Below, one piece after another: positions 24,384 through 32,265 of a stretch of 64,000 nt of DNA (position 1 is its first letter; every line of letters starts with the position of its first letter). Source of the stretch: a virus; IMG/VR virus record IMGVR_UViG_3300032046_000001, positions 62,001-126,000 of that record; one strand, given 5' to 3'. The notes under the pieces are model-generated. The model saw only the letters and a list, made by a program, of their open reading frames with translations, searched no databases and was not told where the DNA came from. A program made the translations under genes and the position numbers.

Positions 24384-25034
24384 ATGATAGATAAATCTAA
24401 AATAACGAAAACAATAAAACGTTTAGGTCCGTGGTATCAAAACGTAAATATATATGGTATTCAGACAGTTGGAAAAAAAGAACCTTATAGTAGTGTTGTT
24501 TCAGTACAAACTGTTTTCAATAATATTAAATCTTTTATTCCAACATCATTAAATGGATTAAGAGTTCTTGATCTTGGTTGTAATGCTGGTTTTCATTCTC
24601 TTAATATGGCATTATTAGGTGCAGAAGTTATTGGTATAGAATCTAATGAAACTTTTTATAATCAAGCTCTATTTTTAAAACAATATTATGATGAATTATA
24701 TAAACAAAATTTAAATGTGACTTATATCAAAAAAAATATATCTGATATTAATTTTAAAGAACTAGGTAAATTTGACTATGTACTAGCCTTAGCTATAATA
24801 TATCACATTGGTAAAACTCAATACGGTAAATGTACTGAGAAAGCTTTTGAAGAACAATTTCGTATATTAAAAATGATTGACTCGAATTATTTTATTGTTG
24901 GAACTAGAAATGCCTCTACAAATAACATCGATCATTATAATACAGTTTTTAACAAACTTAATTTTAGTTATATGAAAGTTATTAACGGTGGAAAAAGAAA
25001 TTGGATTTTATATGGAGGAAATAATATTAAATAA
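24384..25034 (+). CDS. SAM-dependent methyltransferase, CmoB/DUF1698-like
   Basis: 216 residues. GPWYQNVNIYGIQTVGK near 14-30 is the N-terminal signature of the CmoB/DUF1698 group. GLRVLDLGCNAGFHSLNMAL near 53-72 is the SAM loop. YVLALAIIYHIGKTQYGK near 130-147 is also characteristic. CmoB acts on tRNA wobble uridine with carboxy-SAM, but phage and polysaccharide-locus relatives have other substrates. Last gene before the 524-base gene-free region. Confidence 0.72.
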   Translation: MIDKSKITKTIKRLGPWYQNVNIYGIQTVGKKEPYSSVVSVQTVFNNIKSFIPTSLNGLRVLDLGCNAGFHSLNMALLGAEVIGIESNETFYNQALFLKQYYDELYKQNLNVTYIKKNISDINFKELGKFDYVLALAIIYHIGKTQYGKCTEKAFEEQFRILKMIDSNYFIVGTRNASTNNIDHYNTVFNKLNFSYMKVINGGKRNWILYGGNNIK

Positions 25035-25389
25035 AAGAAAAACTTTATACTTTAATAGTTTATCTTCCAACCCCCCTTCCCCTTAAGAAACCCCATCCCC
25101 TCTTCTATTATAATTTTTAATTACTTTGATTATAATAGATATTTGGGGATGGTATAATAACTGATTTTACTACTTTTCTTATTAATAATCTTTAATGCTC
25201 GTCTGAAGACTCGCTACAATATAATCTGGATATTGAGGGATTTTTCCACTGGCAATTCGACCAGCCAAAATACTCATATTATATAAAGGCACTTCGAATT
25301 GGCATTTAATGCGAATAAAGGTTAGATAGTTTTTATTAGGAAGATGAGGTCATAAACGTTCTCCACCGTTTCTAAAAACTATCTAATTT

Positions 25390-25468
25390 CTATTATTATG
25401 TTATAGATAATAAATTTTTAATTTGATATCAAATTAGATTTTTAAATTATCTACTATTATTATGTTAT
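25390..25468. repeat. Direct repeat flanking a palindrome
   Basis: CTATTATTATGTTAT occurs at 25390-25404 and again at 25454-25468, on either side of the perfect palindrome TAATTTGATATCAAATTA (25419-25436). Could be a protein-binding or origin-like arrangement. Confidence 0.5.
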
Positions 25469-25506
25469 TGTCACTTTTCAAATCATTTATAAAAATGAAT
25501 TTATAG

Positions 25507-25521
25507 TCAAATTCAAAATTA
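25507..25521 (+). promoter_or_regulatory. GTCAAATTMAAAAT motif, site 1 of 4
   Basis: GTCAAATTCAAAATT lies 37 bases before the start at 25559. Matching sites occur at 32266 and 58316 (+) and 53082 (-), each just upstream of a gene that opens a transcription unit. Candidate promoter or activator box; strand follows the gene. Confidence 0.4.
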
Positions 25522-25558
25522 TAATTATATAACATATTTAAAAAGGAGATTAAATTGG

Positions 25559-26200
25559 ATGAAAATATTAACTATATGTCAAGGTGGTAATAGTCGAAGT
25601 GTGGGAATGGCGTTTCTTCTTAAATATAAATATAATATAGACGCGATTGCTTGTAGTTGGGAAAAGAATAGCTCTGAAACTTTGAAGATGTTATTTGAAT
25701 GGGCTGATAACATTCTCATTATGGAAAGTAATTTTGAAAAATATATTCCAAATGAGTATAAACATAAGATTAGAGTGACCGATGTTGGAGAAGATGTTTG
25801 GTTCTCTATTAGAAAAGACTTGGTTGATTTATGTGATCAATTATTAGAACCTTTTAAAATGGGGGTAAATATGATTAATGAGTCCGAATACAGAAATGAA
25901 ATAAAAAATATAGTATTTGAAATTAAAGAATCTCCTATTAATGGATTGGGAGTTTTTTCATTAAAAAATTTTAAAAAAGATGATTATATTTCTATACACG
26001 GAATTATGTTGGAAAATGATTTTGAAATCACCAAATTTGGTAGATATTTAAATCATTCATACACACCAAATGCTGTGACAAAAGTTAATCTTGGTGTTTA
26101 TAAAACCTATGCTATAAAACCAATTAAATCAGGAGATGAAATAACTCTTGATTATAGAAAAAGAAAAGAACTGGAGCAACCACAAAAAGGATGGAAATAA
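25559..26200 (+). CDS. Fusion: low-MW phosphatase-like domain plus SET domain
   Basis: Residues 1-~100 look like a low-molecular-weight phosphatase or arsenate reductase: ILTICQGGNSRSVGMAFLL contains a CX5R P-loop (Cys-7 to Arg-13). Residues ~118-205 are a SET domain: INGLGVFSLKNFKKDDYI, the NHS signature in RYLNHSYTPNAVTKVN, and YAIKPIKSGDEITLDYR. SET enzymes methylate protein lysines. An internal ATG near residue 104 behind GGGGG could give a SET-only product. I know of no standard family with this pairing. Confidence 0.7.
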   Translation: MKILTICQGGNSRSVGMAFLLKYKYNIDAIACSWEKNSSETLKMLFEWADNILIMESNFEKYIPNEYKHKIRVTDVGEDVWFSIRKDLVDLCDQLLEPFKMGVNMINESEYRNEIKNIVFEIKESPINGLGVFSLKNFKKDDYISIHGIMLENDFEITKFGRYLNHSYTPNAVTKVNLGVYKTYAIKPIKSGDEITLDYRKRKELEQPQKGWK

Positions 26201-26203
26201 AAT

Positions 26204-26428
26204 ATGATTGGTGAATTGTTTAATAAATTATTTGGTAAAAATCAGATTGAAGAAGAGTTAAAAAAAGAAGCTGCCGCTGATAGAAAAACAATAGAAGGTG
26301 TTAAAAAAACAATCCATATTATAGAAGAATATAAAAAACTTGGTTTTGATATGTCTGGATGTTGGTATACATGTCCAGTAAAATTATATGATAAAGTAAT
26401 GGAGGAAATAAATAGTGAAACTGTTTGA
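26204..26428 (+). CDS. Unknown 74-aa protein
   Basis: Helical and charged, with a long Lys/Glu segment (IEEELKKEAAADRKTIEGVK) and a C-terminal part with two Cys (GCWYTC). Starts 3 bases after the fusion gene and overlaps the next gene by 14. Shares the LFxxLFxxKxxxEELKKEA opening pattern with the next protein. Function unknown. Confidence 0.6.
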   Translation: MIGELFNKLFGKNQIEEELKKEAAADRKTIEGVKKTIHIIEEYKKLGFDMSGCWYTCPVKLYDKVMEEINSETV

Positions 26429-26822
26429 TGATTTATGTGATATATTCACAAATAAGAAAAAAATAGACGAGTTAAAAAAAGAAGCTGAAGAAATTATCAA
26501 ATCAAAAAACGAGTTATTTCAACAAAGTTTTAAAGATGAATATATATCAATGGGAACTTGGAATACCTACTCACATCATGATTCTGATAAATTTAAAAAT
26601 AGAGTTGATGAGAGTGAAAATAATACGAATTTAGAGTGTAAAATGTTTGATGTAAAGGGTGATAAAATAAATACCCTGAAAGAATTATGTGGAATAGTCG
26701 AAGACACTATCGCTTATGCAATGAGTTCTGTTAGCCCTCAAATTAACGCGAATGTAGAAATTGCAAAAAGACAACACAAGATGTTGGCTTTAATAGAAAG
26801 TATAAAGGAACAATTAAAATGA
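26415..26822 (+). CDS. Unknown 135-aa protein, member of a local small-protein family
   Basis: GTG start nine bases after GGAGG. Residues 1-40 form a charged helix. Residues ~80-135 (DKINTLKELCGIVEDTIAYA...KMLALIESIKEQLK) resemble the proteins at 27410, 27613 and 27819: a Leu-rich helix with Cys, a Ser/Thr-rich turn, and a second helix. The four genes look like a tandem family. Function unknown. Confidence 0.6.
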   Translation: MKLFDDLCDIFTNKKKIDELKKEAEEIIKSKNELFQQSFKDEYISMGTWNTYSHHDSDKFKNRVDESENNTNLECKMFDVKGDKINTLKELCGIVEDTIAYAMSSVSPQINANVEIAKRQHKMLALIESIKEQLK

Positions 26823-26991
26823 AAAAATTTGAATATATGACACATATAGTAATATGATGTTAAATTATAACTTAACTGAATTAGGTAGAGATGGATGGGA
26901 ATTAGTCAATACAATAGTACCAAAGAATGTAGACTTTACTGATTCGTGTAATCTTATTTATTTTATATTTAAACGAGAAATTGAGGGATAA
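26819..26991 (+). pseudogene. DUF4177-like small protein split by a frame change
   Basis: MKKFEYMTHIVI ends at a TGA at 26855, while a second frame begins at ATGATG (26854) and reads LTELGRDGWELVNTIVPKN then IYFIFKREIEG. The two parts together give the DUF4177 pattern (EY...LNxLGxxGWELV...YxFKR) of about 57 residues. Either a one-base indel has broken the gene, or the second part is reinitiated at the overlap, or there is a programmed slip. Confidence 0.55.
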
Positions 26992-26994
26992 ATA

Positions 26995-27192
26995 ATGGAA
27001 GAATTTAGTAATTCTGTGAAAGAAGTACTTCAATCTTGGAAAAATTTAATTGAGAAAACCAAAGTTGAAGATTATTTAAGAACACAGGGAATTGAACCGA
27101 TCACATTTATACAAATAGAATTATTAGACGGAGAAGAAGTAGATCCATCAAATATAAATATAACCATAAAGTATAATAATAATGACAAATGA
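26995..27192 (+). CDS. Unknown 65-aa protein
   Basis: Starts 3 bases after the DUF4177-like frame and overlaps the next gene by 11. An N-terminal helix (VKEVLQSWKNLIEKTKVEDY) is followed by a beta-rich half. No family recognised. Confidence 0.55.
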   Translation: MEEFSNSVKEVLQSWKNLIEKTKVEDYLRTQGIEPITFIQIELLDGEEVDPSNINITIKYNNNDK

Positions 27193-27310
27193 AATAACAC
27201 CTGCTCCAAAAAATATTAAAAAGTCAACTTCACTACCACCTCCACCTCCACCTAAAAAGAGAGATTTAAATATAAATATAAATGTGAGGGTTTATGAAAA
27301 AAGAATCTAA
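27182..27310 (+). CDS. Proline-rich micro-protein, copy 1 (42 aa)
   Basis: Read directly: ATG at 27182, overlapping the previous gene. It contains APKNIKKSTSLPPPPPPKK and then DLNININVRV. The next gene has the same order of PP-KNxKK, a proline run, KK and NIxIxI, so this is a tandem duplication. Overlap of both ends with neighbours supports translation. Could be a ligand for SH3- or WW-like surfaces or a structural spacer; unknown. Confidence 0.5.
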   Translation: MTNEITPAPKNIKKSTSLPPPPPPKKRDLNININVRVYEKRI

Positions 27311-27413
27311 TCCATTACCACCAAAGAATGTAAAGAAACCAACACCACCTCCAGCACCACCAGTGAAAAAGAATCCTGGTATAAATATAAAGATAACATC
27401 GAGTATAAAATGA
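27294..27413 (+). CDS. Proline-rich micro-protein, copy 2 (39 aa)
   Basis: ATG at 27294 inside the end of copy 1; stop overlaps the next ATG. It reads LPPKNVKKPTPPPAPPVKK followed by GINIKITSS, parallel to copy 1. The proline run and flanking Lys pairs are kept although the rest differs, which suggests selection on that element. Confidence 0.5.
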   Translation: MKKESNPLPPKNVKKPTPPPAPPVKKNPGINIKITSSIK

Positions 27414-27613
27414 AAACCGATAAAGTTATTAGAGTTGAATTAGAGGGCAATGATCTTAAAACTTTTGAAGATGTTTACACTATTGTACATAATTATTTTT
27501 CTAGTTGGACGTCAACCAATACAACACCAGAAAAATTAATTGAACAAAATAGAATCAAAAATAATGAAATTAAAATACTATCTTTATTAAGTGATATCAA
27601 GAGGATGATATAA
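27410..27613 (+). CDS. Unknown 67-aa protein of the local tandem family
   Basis: VIRVELEGNDLKTFEDVYTI and then SSWTSTNTT and EIKILSLLSDIKRMI follow the same strand-helix-Ser/Thr turn-helix order as the genes at 26415, 27613 and 27819. ATGA overlap with the previous gene and one-base overlap with the next show coupling. Function unknown. Confidence 0.6.
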   Translation: MKTDKVIRVELEGNDLKTFEDVYTIVHNYFSSWTSTNTTPEKLIEQNRIKNNEIKILSLLSDIKRMI

Positions 27614-27822
27614 TGAAAACTGAAACAGTGATCGGATTTAAAAATGACGAAGTAAGAACTTTAAATAAAGTGTGTGATTTTGTAACAGAATCTTTAGGAA
27701 GATGTTTTTGTACTGGTTCTAGTAGTATGGACAAAGATCCAGTTCTTTCACTAGATAAAGAATCTGTAGATGAATTATACAAGTTTGTACAAGCTCTAAA
27801 GAAAGAAGTAAATAAAGAATGA
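27613..27822 (+). CDS. Unknown 69-aa protein of the local tandem family
   Basis: VIGFKNDEVRTLNKVCDFVT, then LGRCFCTGSSSMDKDPVLSL and ELYKFVQALKKEV. The Leu-x2-Val-Cys helix and the Cys/Ser turn are shared with 26415 and 27819. Coupled on both sides. Function unknown. Confidence 0.6.
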   Translation: MKTETVIGFKNDEVRTLNKVCDFVTESLGRCFCTGSSSMDKDPVLSLDKESVDELYKFVQALKKEVNKE

Positions 27823-28223
27823 GTACTACATTAAAATTATCAAATAAAGAAATTATAGATTTAAATTTGATGTGTAAAATGATGTCATTTACAATAGGAA
27901 GTTGTTACTCAACATCGAATAACTGTGTGCCATCTCTTTATACATCATTTAATTCAAATGATATAAATAATATAAAAGATTTTAATAATAAATTAATGAA
28001 TAAAATAATAGAAGAAGAATCTGATAATTTAGAAGTTCCAAAAATAGAAAAAACTTTTATAGAAGAATTAAGATATTTGATCAATCAATACAGTAAAGAA
28101 AACGGTTCAGATACTCCAGATTTTATATTATCTGAATATTTAAATGAATGTCTTGAATTATTCAATAAAATAATAAATAAAAGAGAAGATTGGTATGGAC
28201 AGAAATTAAATGAAAATTTATGA
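27819..28223 (+). CDS. Unknown 134-aa phage protein, two parts
   Basis: The N-terminal ~65 residues (LKLSNKEIIDLNLMCKMMSF, SCYSTSNNC) belong to the local tandem family. The C-terminal half (FIEELRYLINQYSKENGSDT, then PDFILSEYLNECLELFNKII and REDWYG) matches a short conserved phage protein type whose members usually stand alone. So this gene looks like a fusion of two small modules. Role unknown. Confidence 0.65.
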   Translation: MSTTLKLSNKEIIDLNLMCKMMSFTIGSCYSTSNNCVPSLYTSFNSNDINNIKDFNNKLMNKIIEEESDNLEVPKIEKTFIEELRYLINQYSKENGSDTPDFILSEYLNECLELFNKIINKREDWYGQKLNENL

Positions 28224-28839
28224 AAATTTAGATATTAATGATTTAGATGGAGAAGTTTGGAAAACAATAGAAGGATATCCTGATTACCAAGTTAGTAATC
28301 TTGGTAGAGTTAAAAGAATTATTGTAGATAGATGGAATCATAAATTAAAAATATTAAAACAAAATAAAAATAATAATAAATATTTTAAAGTTAGTTTATC
28401 TAAAAATGGAATATCAAAAACTAAATTGGTTCATCGTCTTGTTTTTGAAACCTTTAAAGAAAGATTAAAAGATGGGCATGATGCTCATCACATAAATGAA
28501 GATAAAGAATATAATTTTATTAATAATTTAGAATCTAAACCACACGGAAAACATATAGAAGACCATAGAAAAGGAAAGAAACTTTCAGAAGAAACTAAAA
28601 ATAGAATTAGTGAAAGTAGTGAAGGAAAAATATTATCTGAAGAAACAAAAAAGAAAATGAGTGAAAGTAAAAAAGGAGAAAATCATCCAAATTTTAAAAT
28701 AACAAATCCAAAAATCATTGGTATTCAAATAGATATAGAAAATAGAAATTTGACACAAAAAGAAATTGGTAGAAAAAACAGAATTTCCCAGTCAATGATA
28801 TCTAAAATAAAAACAGGAAAAATTAGGTATCATATATGA
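28210..28839 (+). CDS. NUMOD4/HNH homing endonuclease
   Basis: NUMOD4 near residues 10-60 (WKTIEGYPDYQVSNLGRVKR), HNH core HHINEDKEYNFINNLESK near 95-112, two NUMOD3 units (SEETKNRISESSEGK type), C-terminal HTH LTQKEIGRKNRISQSMISKI. It overlaps the preceding gene by 14 bases and the WecB gene by ATGA. No leader. Confidence 0.9.
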   Translation: MKIYENLDINDLDGEVWKTIEGYPDYQVSNLGRVKRIIVDRWNHKLKILKQNKNNNKYFKVSLSKNGISKTKLVHRLVFETFKERLKDGHDAHHINEDKEYNFINNLESKPHGKHIEDHRKGKKLSEETKNRISESSEGKILSEETKKKMSESKKGENHPNFKITNPKIIGIQIDIENRNLTQKEIGRKNRISQSMISKIKTGKIRYHI

Positions 28840-29933
28840 AGATTGCAACAGTAATTGGAAATCGTCCACAAATAATAAAAACTTGTTTATTTTCAAATAA
28901 AGTAAGACAATTAGGAATTAAAGAAATATTGATAAATACAAATCAGCACTATGATTTTAATTTATCAGATATATTTTTCAAAGAATTAAATGTGCCACTT
29001 CCCGATTATAATTTAAATATTGGTGGTACTTCTCCATGTCAGCAAATAGGAAATGGAATAATTAAACTTGAAAAAATACTACTAAAAGAAATGCCAAGTA
29101 TACTAGTTGTATTTGGTGACACAAATTCTACATTAATCGGAGCATTAACAGCCAAAAAATTAAGTATTCCTATTGCACATATCGAGTCTGGTATGCGTTG
29201 CTTCGACAAAAATATGCCAGAAGAAACAAACAGAGTACTGACAGATCACATGTCTGATTACTTATTTTGTCCGTCTCAAGTTTCATATCAAAATTTGGCA
29301 AAAGAACATCTTATTAAACCAGATAAGACAATTATTTCTGGTGATGTTATGATCGATGTTCTCATAGAAGTTATGAAAAAGATTGATGAAGATGAAATAT
29401 TTAATAAAATTAAAAATAAATATAAAGTAGAAAAAGATAGTTATATTTTAACAACTGTTCATAGGGCAGAAAATACTGATAATATAGACAGACTAAAAAA
29501 TATAATTGAAGCTCTAATTGAAATATCAAATGATATTCCTGTTGTATTTCCAATTCACCCCAGAACAGAGAAAATTTTGAAGAATCTAAAATTAGATCTT
29601 CCTAAAAATTTAATTATTATTGATCCAGTTGGTTATAAAGACATGTTAATATTGGAGAAGAATTCCAAGTTAATTATTACAGACTCAGGCGGGATACAGA
29701 GGGAGGTGTATTTCTTTAGGAAGCCTAGTGTAATCACTAGAAATTCTACAGAGTGGGTAGAACTTATACTGTGTGGATATTCAAAATTAGTTGATACGAT
29801 TAACAAAAATGAAATTACAAGTTCTATTAAAGAATTATTAAATGATAATTATTTAAATAATAAAAATTGGGATGCTTTTTATGGAATAGGGAATAGTACA
29901 AATATTATAATAAAATATTTAATTGGAGATTAA
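28836..29933 (+). CDS. wecB: UDP-N-acetylglucosamine 2-epimerase
   Basis: Full-length (365 aa) GT-B-fold epimerase. GNRPQIIKTCLFSNKV near residues 8-23, VFGDTNSTLIGALTAKKLSI near 91-110, AHIESGMRCFDKNMPEETNR near 113-132, TTVHRAENTD near 207-216, and TDSGGIQREVYFFRKPSV near 286-303 are the family motifs, including the His and Glu catalytic residues. It interconverts UDP-GlcNAc and UDP-ManNAc. Phage copies suggest synthesis of a ManNAc-type sugar for a glycan. Could equally act on a GlcNAc uronate, as WlbD does. Confidence 0.93.
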   Translation: MKIATVIGNRPQIIKTCLFSNKVRQLGIKEILINTNQHYDFNLSDIFFKELNVPLPDYNLNIGGTSPCQQIGNGIIKLEKILLKEMPSILVVFGDTNSTLIGALTAKKLSIPIAHIESGMRCFDKNMPEETNRVLTDHMSDYLFCPSQVSYQNLAKEHLIKPDKTIISGDVMIDVLIEVMKKIDEDEIFNKIKNKYKVEKDSYILTTVHRAENTDNIDRLKNIIEALIEISNDIPVVFPIHPRTEKILKNLKLDLPKNLIIIDPVGYKDMLILEKNSKLIITDSGGIQREVYFFRKPSVITRNSTEWVELILCGYSKLVDTINKNEITSSIKELLNDNYLNNKNWDAFYGIGNSTNIIIKYLIGD

Positions 29934-29937
29934 TATT

Positions 29938-30564
29938 GTGGAAGTATATAAAAATTTAAATTTAAAAAATCTGGAAAATGAAATCTGGAAAGTTATAATA
30001 GACTTTCCAGATTATCAAGTTAGTAATTTAGGCAGAATTAAAAGTTTTAAACAAAATAAAATAAATGGAAAAATACGAAAACAAAAGAAAAATAAAGATG
30101 GATATTTAGAAATTGATTTATGTAAAAATGGAATATCAAAAACTAAATTAGTTCATCGTTTAGTTTATGAAAACTTCAAAGAAAAGTTAGAAGAAAAGTA
30201 TGATGCTCATCATATAAATGGGGATAGAGAATATAATTTTATTAATAATTTAGAACCTGTATTACACAGTGAACATTCAATTGGTAAAATAGTTTCAGAA
30301 GAAACCAAAAGAAAAATAAGTAAAAATCATGCTGATTTTAAAGGAAGATCTGGTATTAAAAGACCAGGAGAAGACAACCAAAATTCAAAGTTAAAAGATG
30401 GAGAAGTCTGGTTAATTAAAAAAATATTAAATTCGGATTATTATAAATCTGGAAAAATAACTCAGAAATTTATAGGAAATATGTTTGGTGTTGTTCAAAC
30501 TGTAATTTCAAAAATAAAACTTGGAAAATCATGGTCGCATATAAAATATTTAATCGGAGAATAA
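29938..30564 (+). CDS. NUMOD4/HNH homing endonuclease
   Basis: GTG start chosen because GGAG stands nine bases before it; a TTG 15 bases earlier would overlap the WecB stop. NUMOD4 (WKVIIDFPDYQVSNLGRIKS), HNH core HHINGDREYNFINNLEPV, and C-terminal HTH ITQKFIGNMFGVVQTVISKI. The tail from DGEVWLIKKILNSDYYKSGK is nearly identical to that of the HNH gene at 17732, evidence of recent exchange. Confidence 0.9.
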   Translation: MEVYKNLNLKNLENEIWKVIIDFPDYQVSNLGRIKSFKQNKINGKIRKQKKNKDGYLEIDLCKNGISKTKLVHRLVYENFKEKLEEKYDAHHINGDREYNFINNLEPVLHSEHSIGKIVSEETKRKISKNHADFKGRSGIKRPGEDNQNSKLKDGEVWLIKKILNSDYYKSGKITQKFIGNMFGVVQTVISKIKLGKSWSHIKYLIGE

Positions 30565-30567
30565 TGA

Positions 30568-31251
30568 ATGATTGACATTACCATGACATCTACAATTAGA
30601 CCTGAGATTTTAAAAAGAACATTAGAATCATTTTGTCAAAATATGTTCATTGATAAAAATAAATATCGTTTAATTATTAATATAGATCCAATTGGTGAAG
30701 ACATAAAACCAAAATTCATTTTAAAAACAGCACAAGAATATTTTGATAATATAGTTTATAGATATCCATCAGAACCAGGATTCACTAAAGCTATTATCTG
30801 GACATGGAGTCAAGTTAAATCTGATTATGTTTTTAATCTACAAGACGATTTTAAATTATTACGACCAATTAATATTGATTATATGATTGAAGTATTAGAA
30901 AATAATCCAAAATTGGCCAGTCTTCGTTTAAATAAGAATGAAACACCAATTAATAATGGAGATACTGAATTTACAATATGTCCGAGAATATCTCTAAATC
31001 CTATTTTATTCAAATATGAATTTATTAAAGGAGTAACTCCATTAATGACACCAGACGAAAACCCAGAGAAACAATTAAGACATTCTTTAAAAAGTGAAAG
31101 AGGAAGATTCATAAGAAAATGGGAACATGGAATTTATATAAAAGAATCAAGAGATCGAATTGTTGAAGATATTGGAAGAAAATGGATTAATAAAAGTATA
31201 TATCATAAAAAAATAGGATTTACAAAATGGGAAATAAAAGATGAAAACTAA
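30568..31251 (+). CDS. GT-A glycosyltransferase (family 2-like), paralogue of 16119
   Basis: 227 residues beginning ITMTSTIRPEILKRTLESF. LQDDFKLLRP near 91-100 holds the DxD-type motif (QDDF here, EDDW in the paralogue). YRLIINIDPIGED, PGFTKAIIWTWSQVKSDYV and LASLRLNK repeat the paralogue's sequence. The pair is separated by 14 kb, so duplication was followed by relocation. Overlaps the next gene by 11 bases. Confidence 0.78.
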   Translation: MIDITMTSTIRPEILKRTLESFCQNMFIDKNKYRLIINIDPIGEDIKPKFILKTAQEYFDNIVYRYPSEPGFTKAIIWTWSQVKSDYVFNLQDDFKLLRPINIDYMIEVLENNPKLASLRLNKNETPINNGDTEFTICPRISLNPILFKYEFIKGVTPLMTPDENPEKQLRHSLKSERGRFIRKWEHGIYIKESRDRIVEDIGRKWINKSIYHKKIGFTKWEIKDEN

Positions 31252-31654
31252 TGAACAAATAAATTTTTTAAATAATATAGTTGATAAATCATTTTCAGAA
31301 ATAACTGAGCGGTATTCTCCACTAATATTTACATCAGAAATTGATTGTTTATATTTTAAAAAAAATAGAGATTATATGATATGTAAAAAAAATGGTGATT
31401 TTATTATGTGGAATGATGACGCTGAACATGAGAAGATTTTAAATGAACATTCAGATTTAATAGAAAATAAAGATGAAAATATTAATCTAAAAGATGGTCA
31501 AAAATCAAAATGTTGTATAAATGGAAATAAATATATTACATATTTTAAATCATCCACTGGATGGTTAAAGAATGGATGGATGTTTGATATAAATGGATTA
31601 TGTGTTGATATCAACTACTGTCCCTTTTGCGGAAAAAAATTATATAACAAATAA
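31241..31654 (+). CDS. Unknown protein with C-terminal zinc knuckle (137 aa)
   Basis: The C-terminus has CVDINYCPFCGKKL, a CxxCG knuckle, and KSKCCING lies ~40 residues earlier, so the four Cys could share a zinc. The N-terminal half is acidic and has no recognised motif. Small zinc proteins of this sort are common in phage early regions. Confidence 0.6.
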   Translation: MKTNEQINFLNNIVDKSFSEITERYSPLIFTSEIDCLYFKKNRDYMICKKNGDFIMWNDDAEHEKILNEHSDLIENKDENINLKDGQKSKCCINGNKYITYFKSSTGWLKNGWMFDINGLCVDINYCPFCGKKLYNK

Positions 31655-31662
31655 GGAGAAAA

Positions 31663-31956
31663 ATGTTTACAGAAGAAGAATCTGAAAGTGACTTGTATAA
31701 GTATAAGTATAAGCGCACAGAACCAGACAGTATTATAAAGTGGTATAAGAATAATATTTTAGTAGAGGTTCATCCAATTTCAACACTACAAAGCGATTTG
31801 GGACACAAAGCTCAAATTATTCATGATGGTGATAACTATGTCATTCTTCTAGAAGTAATAAATGAAAGCTACTATCTTGAATGTGCTGTTATTTTTCCAG
31901 ATGTATTTGATGTATTGATTATGTTACCAAATCCAAAAGAGGTTAGAATTGAATGA
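31663..31956 (+). CDS. Unknown 97-aa protein, tandem copy 1
   Basis: GHKAQIIHDGDNYVILLEVI, then ECAVIFPDVFDVLIMLPNP, are repeated in altered form in the next gene. AAGGAG precedes the ATG. Compact beta-alpha protein; function unknown. Confidence 0.6.
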   Translation: MFTEEESESDLYKYKYKRTEPDSIIKWYKNNILVEVHPISTLQSDLGHKAQIIHDGDNYVILLEVINESYYLECAVIFPDVFDVLIMLPNPKEVRIE

Positions 31957-31980
31957 TTACTCCACACCAATGGAGGAACT

Positions 31981-32238
31981 ATGTATAAAATAATTGAGAC
32001 AGACAAAGAAGCTAAATGGGGAAGTGGTCATCTTACTACAACTGTAGTTCCAGTAGCCACTATGGAAAATCAATATGGGCATAAAGTACAGATAGTCCAT
32101 CACGATAACGCATACTTGATTTTGTTAGAACAGAAAGATGGAACATATAAACATACAGCGTGGATATTCCCAGAAGTATTTGATATTTTAAAAACATTAC
32201 CTAACCCTTTAACACACAAGCCAGAGATGATGATTTAG
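31981..32238 (+). CDS. Unknown 85-aa protein, tandem copy 2
   Basis: GHKVQIVHHDNAYLILLEQK and TAWIFPEVFDILKTLPNPL show it is a duplicate of the preceding gene. GGAGGAACT precedes the ATG. Its TAG stop lies in the loop of the terminator at 32221. Confidence 0.6.
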   Translation: MYKIIETDKEAKWGSGHLTTTVVPVATMENQYGHKVQIVHHDNAYLILLEQKDGTYKHTAWIFPEVFDILKTLPNPLTHKPEMMI

Positions 32239-32248
32239 TCATCTCTGG
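32221..32248 (+). terminator. Terminator with the stop codon in its loop
   Basis: CCAGAGATGA pairs perfectly with TCATCTCTGG around TGATTTAG, whose TAG is the stop of the gene above. TTTATTCTCATTTT follows. It closes the + strand unit. Confidence 0.8.
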
Positions 32249-32265
32249 TTTATTCTCATTTTAAG

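Larger units (their letters stand above)
25035..25558 (+). other. Gene-free 524-base region with strong hairpins
   Basis: No reading frame of note, while genes elsewhere nearly touch. Hairpin A: CCATCCCC and TCTATTATAAT (25093-25114) pair perfectly with ATTATAATAGA and GGGGATGG (25129-25152). Hairpin B: TTAGATAGTTTTTA (25322-25335) pairs with TAAAAACTATCTAA (25373-25386) and encloses a smaller AAACG/CGTTT hairpin. CAATTCGA (25253-25260) can pair with TCGAATTG (25294-25301). A perfect 18-base palindrome lies at 25419-25436. It may encode a structured RNA, hold a replication origin, or be a long control region. Confidence 0.5.

Noticed and set aside
25253-25330. tRNA or tmRNA (TTCGAAT at 25293 looks like a T-loop)
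   Set aside because: The flanking bases do not form a five-pair T stem and no acceptor or anticodon arm fits.
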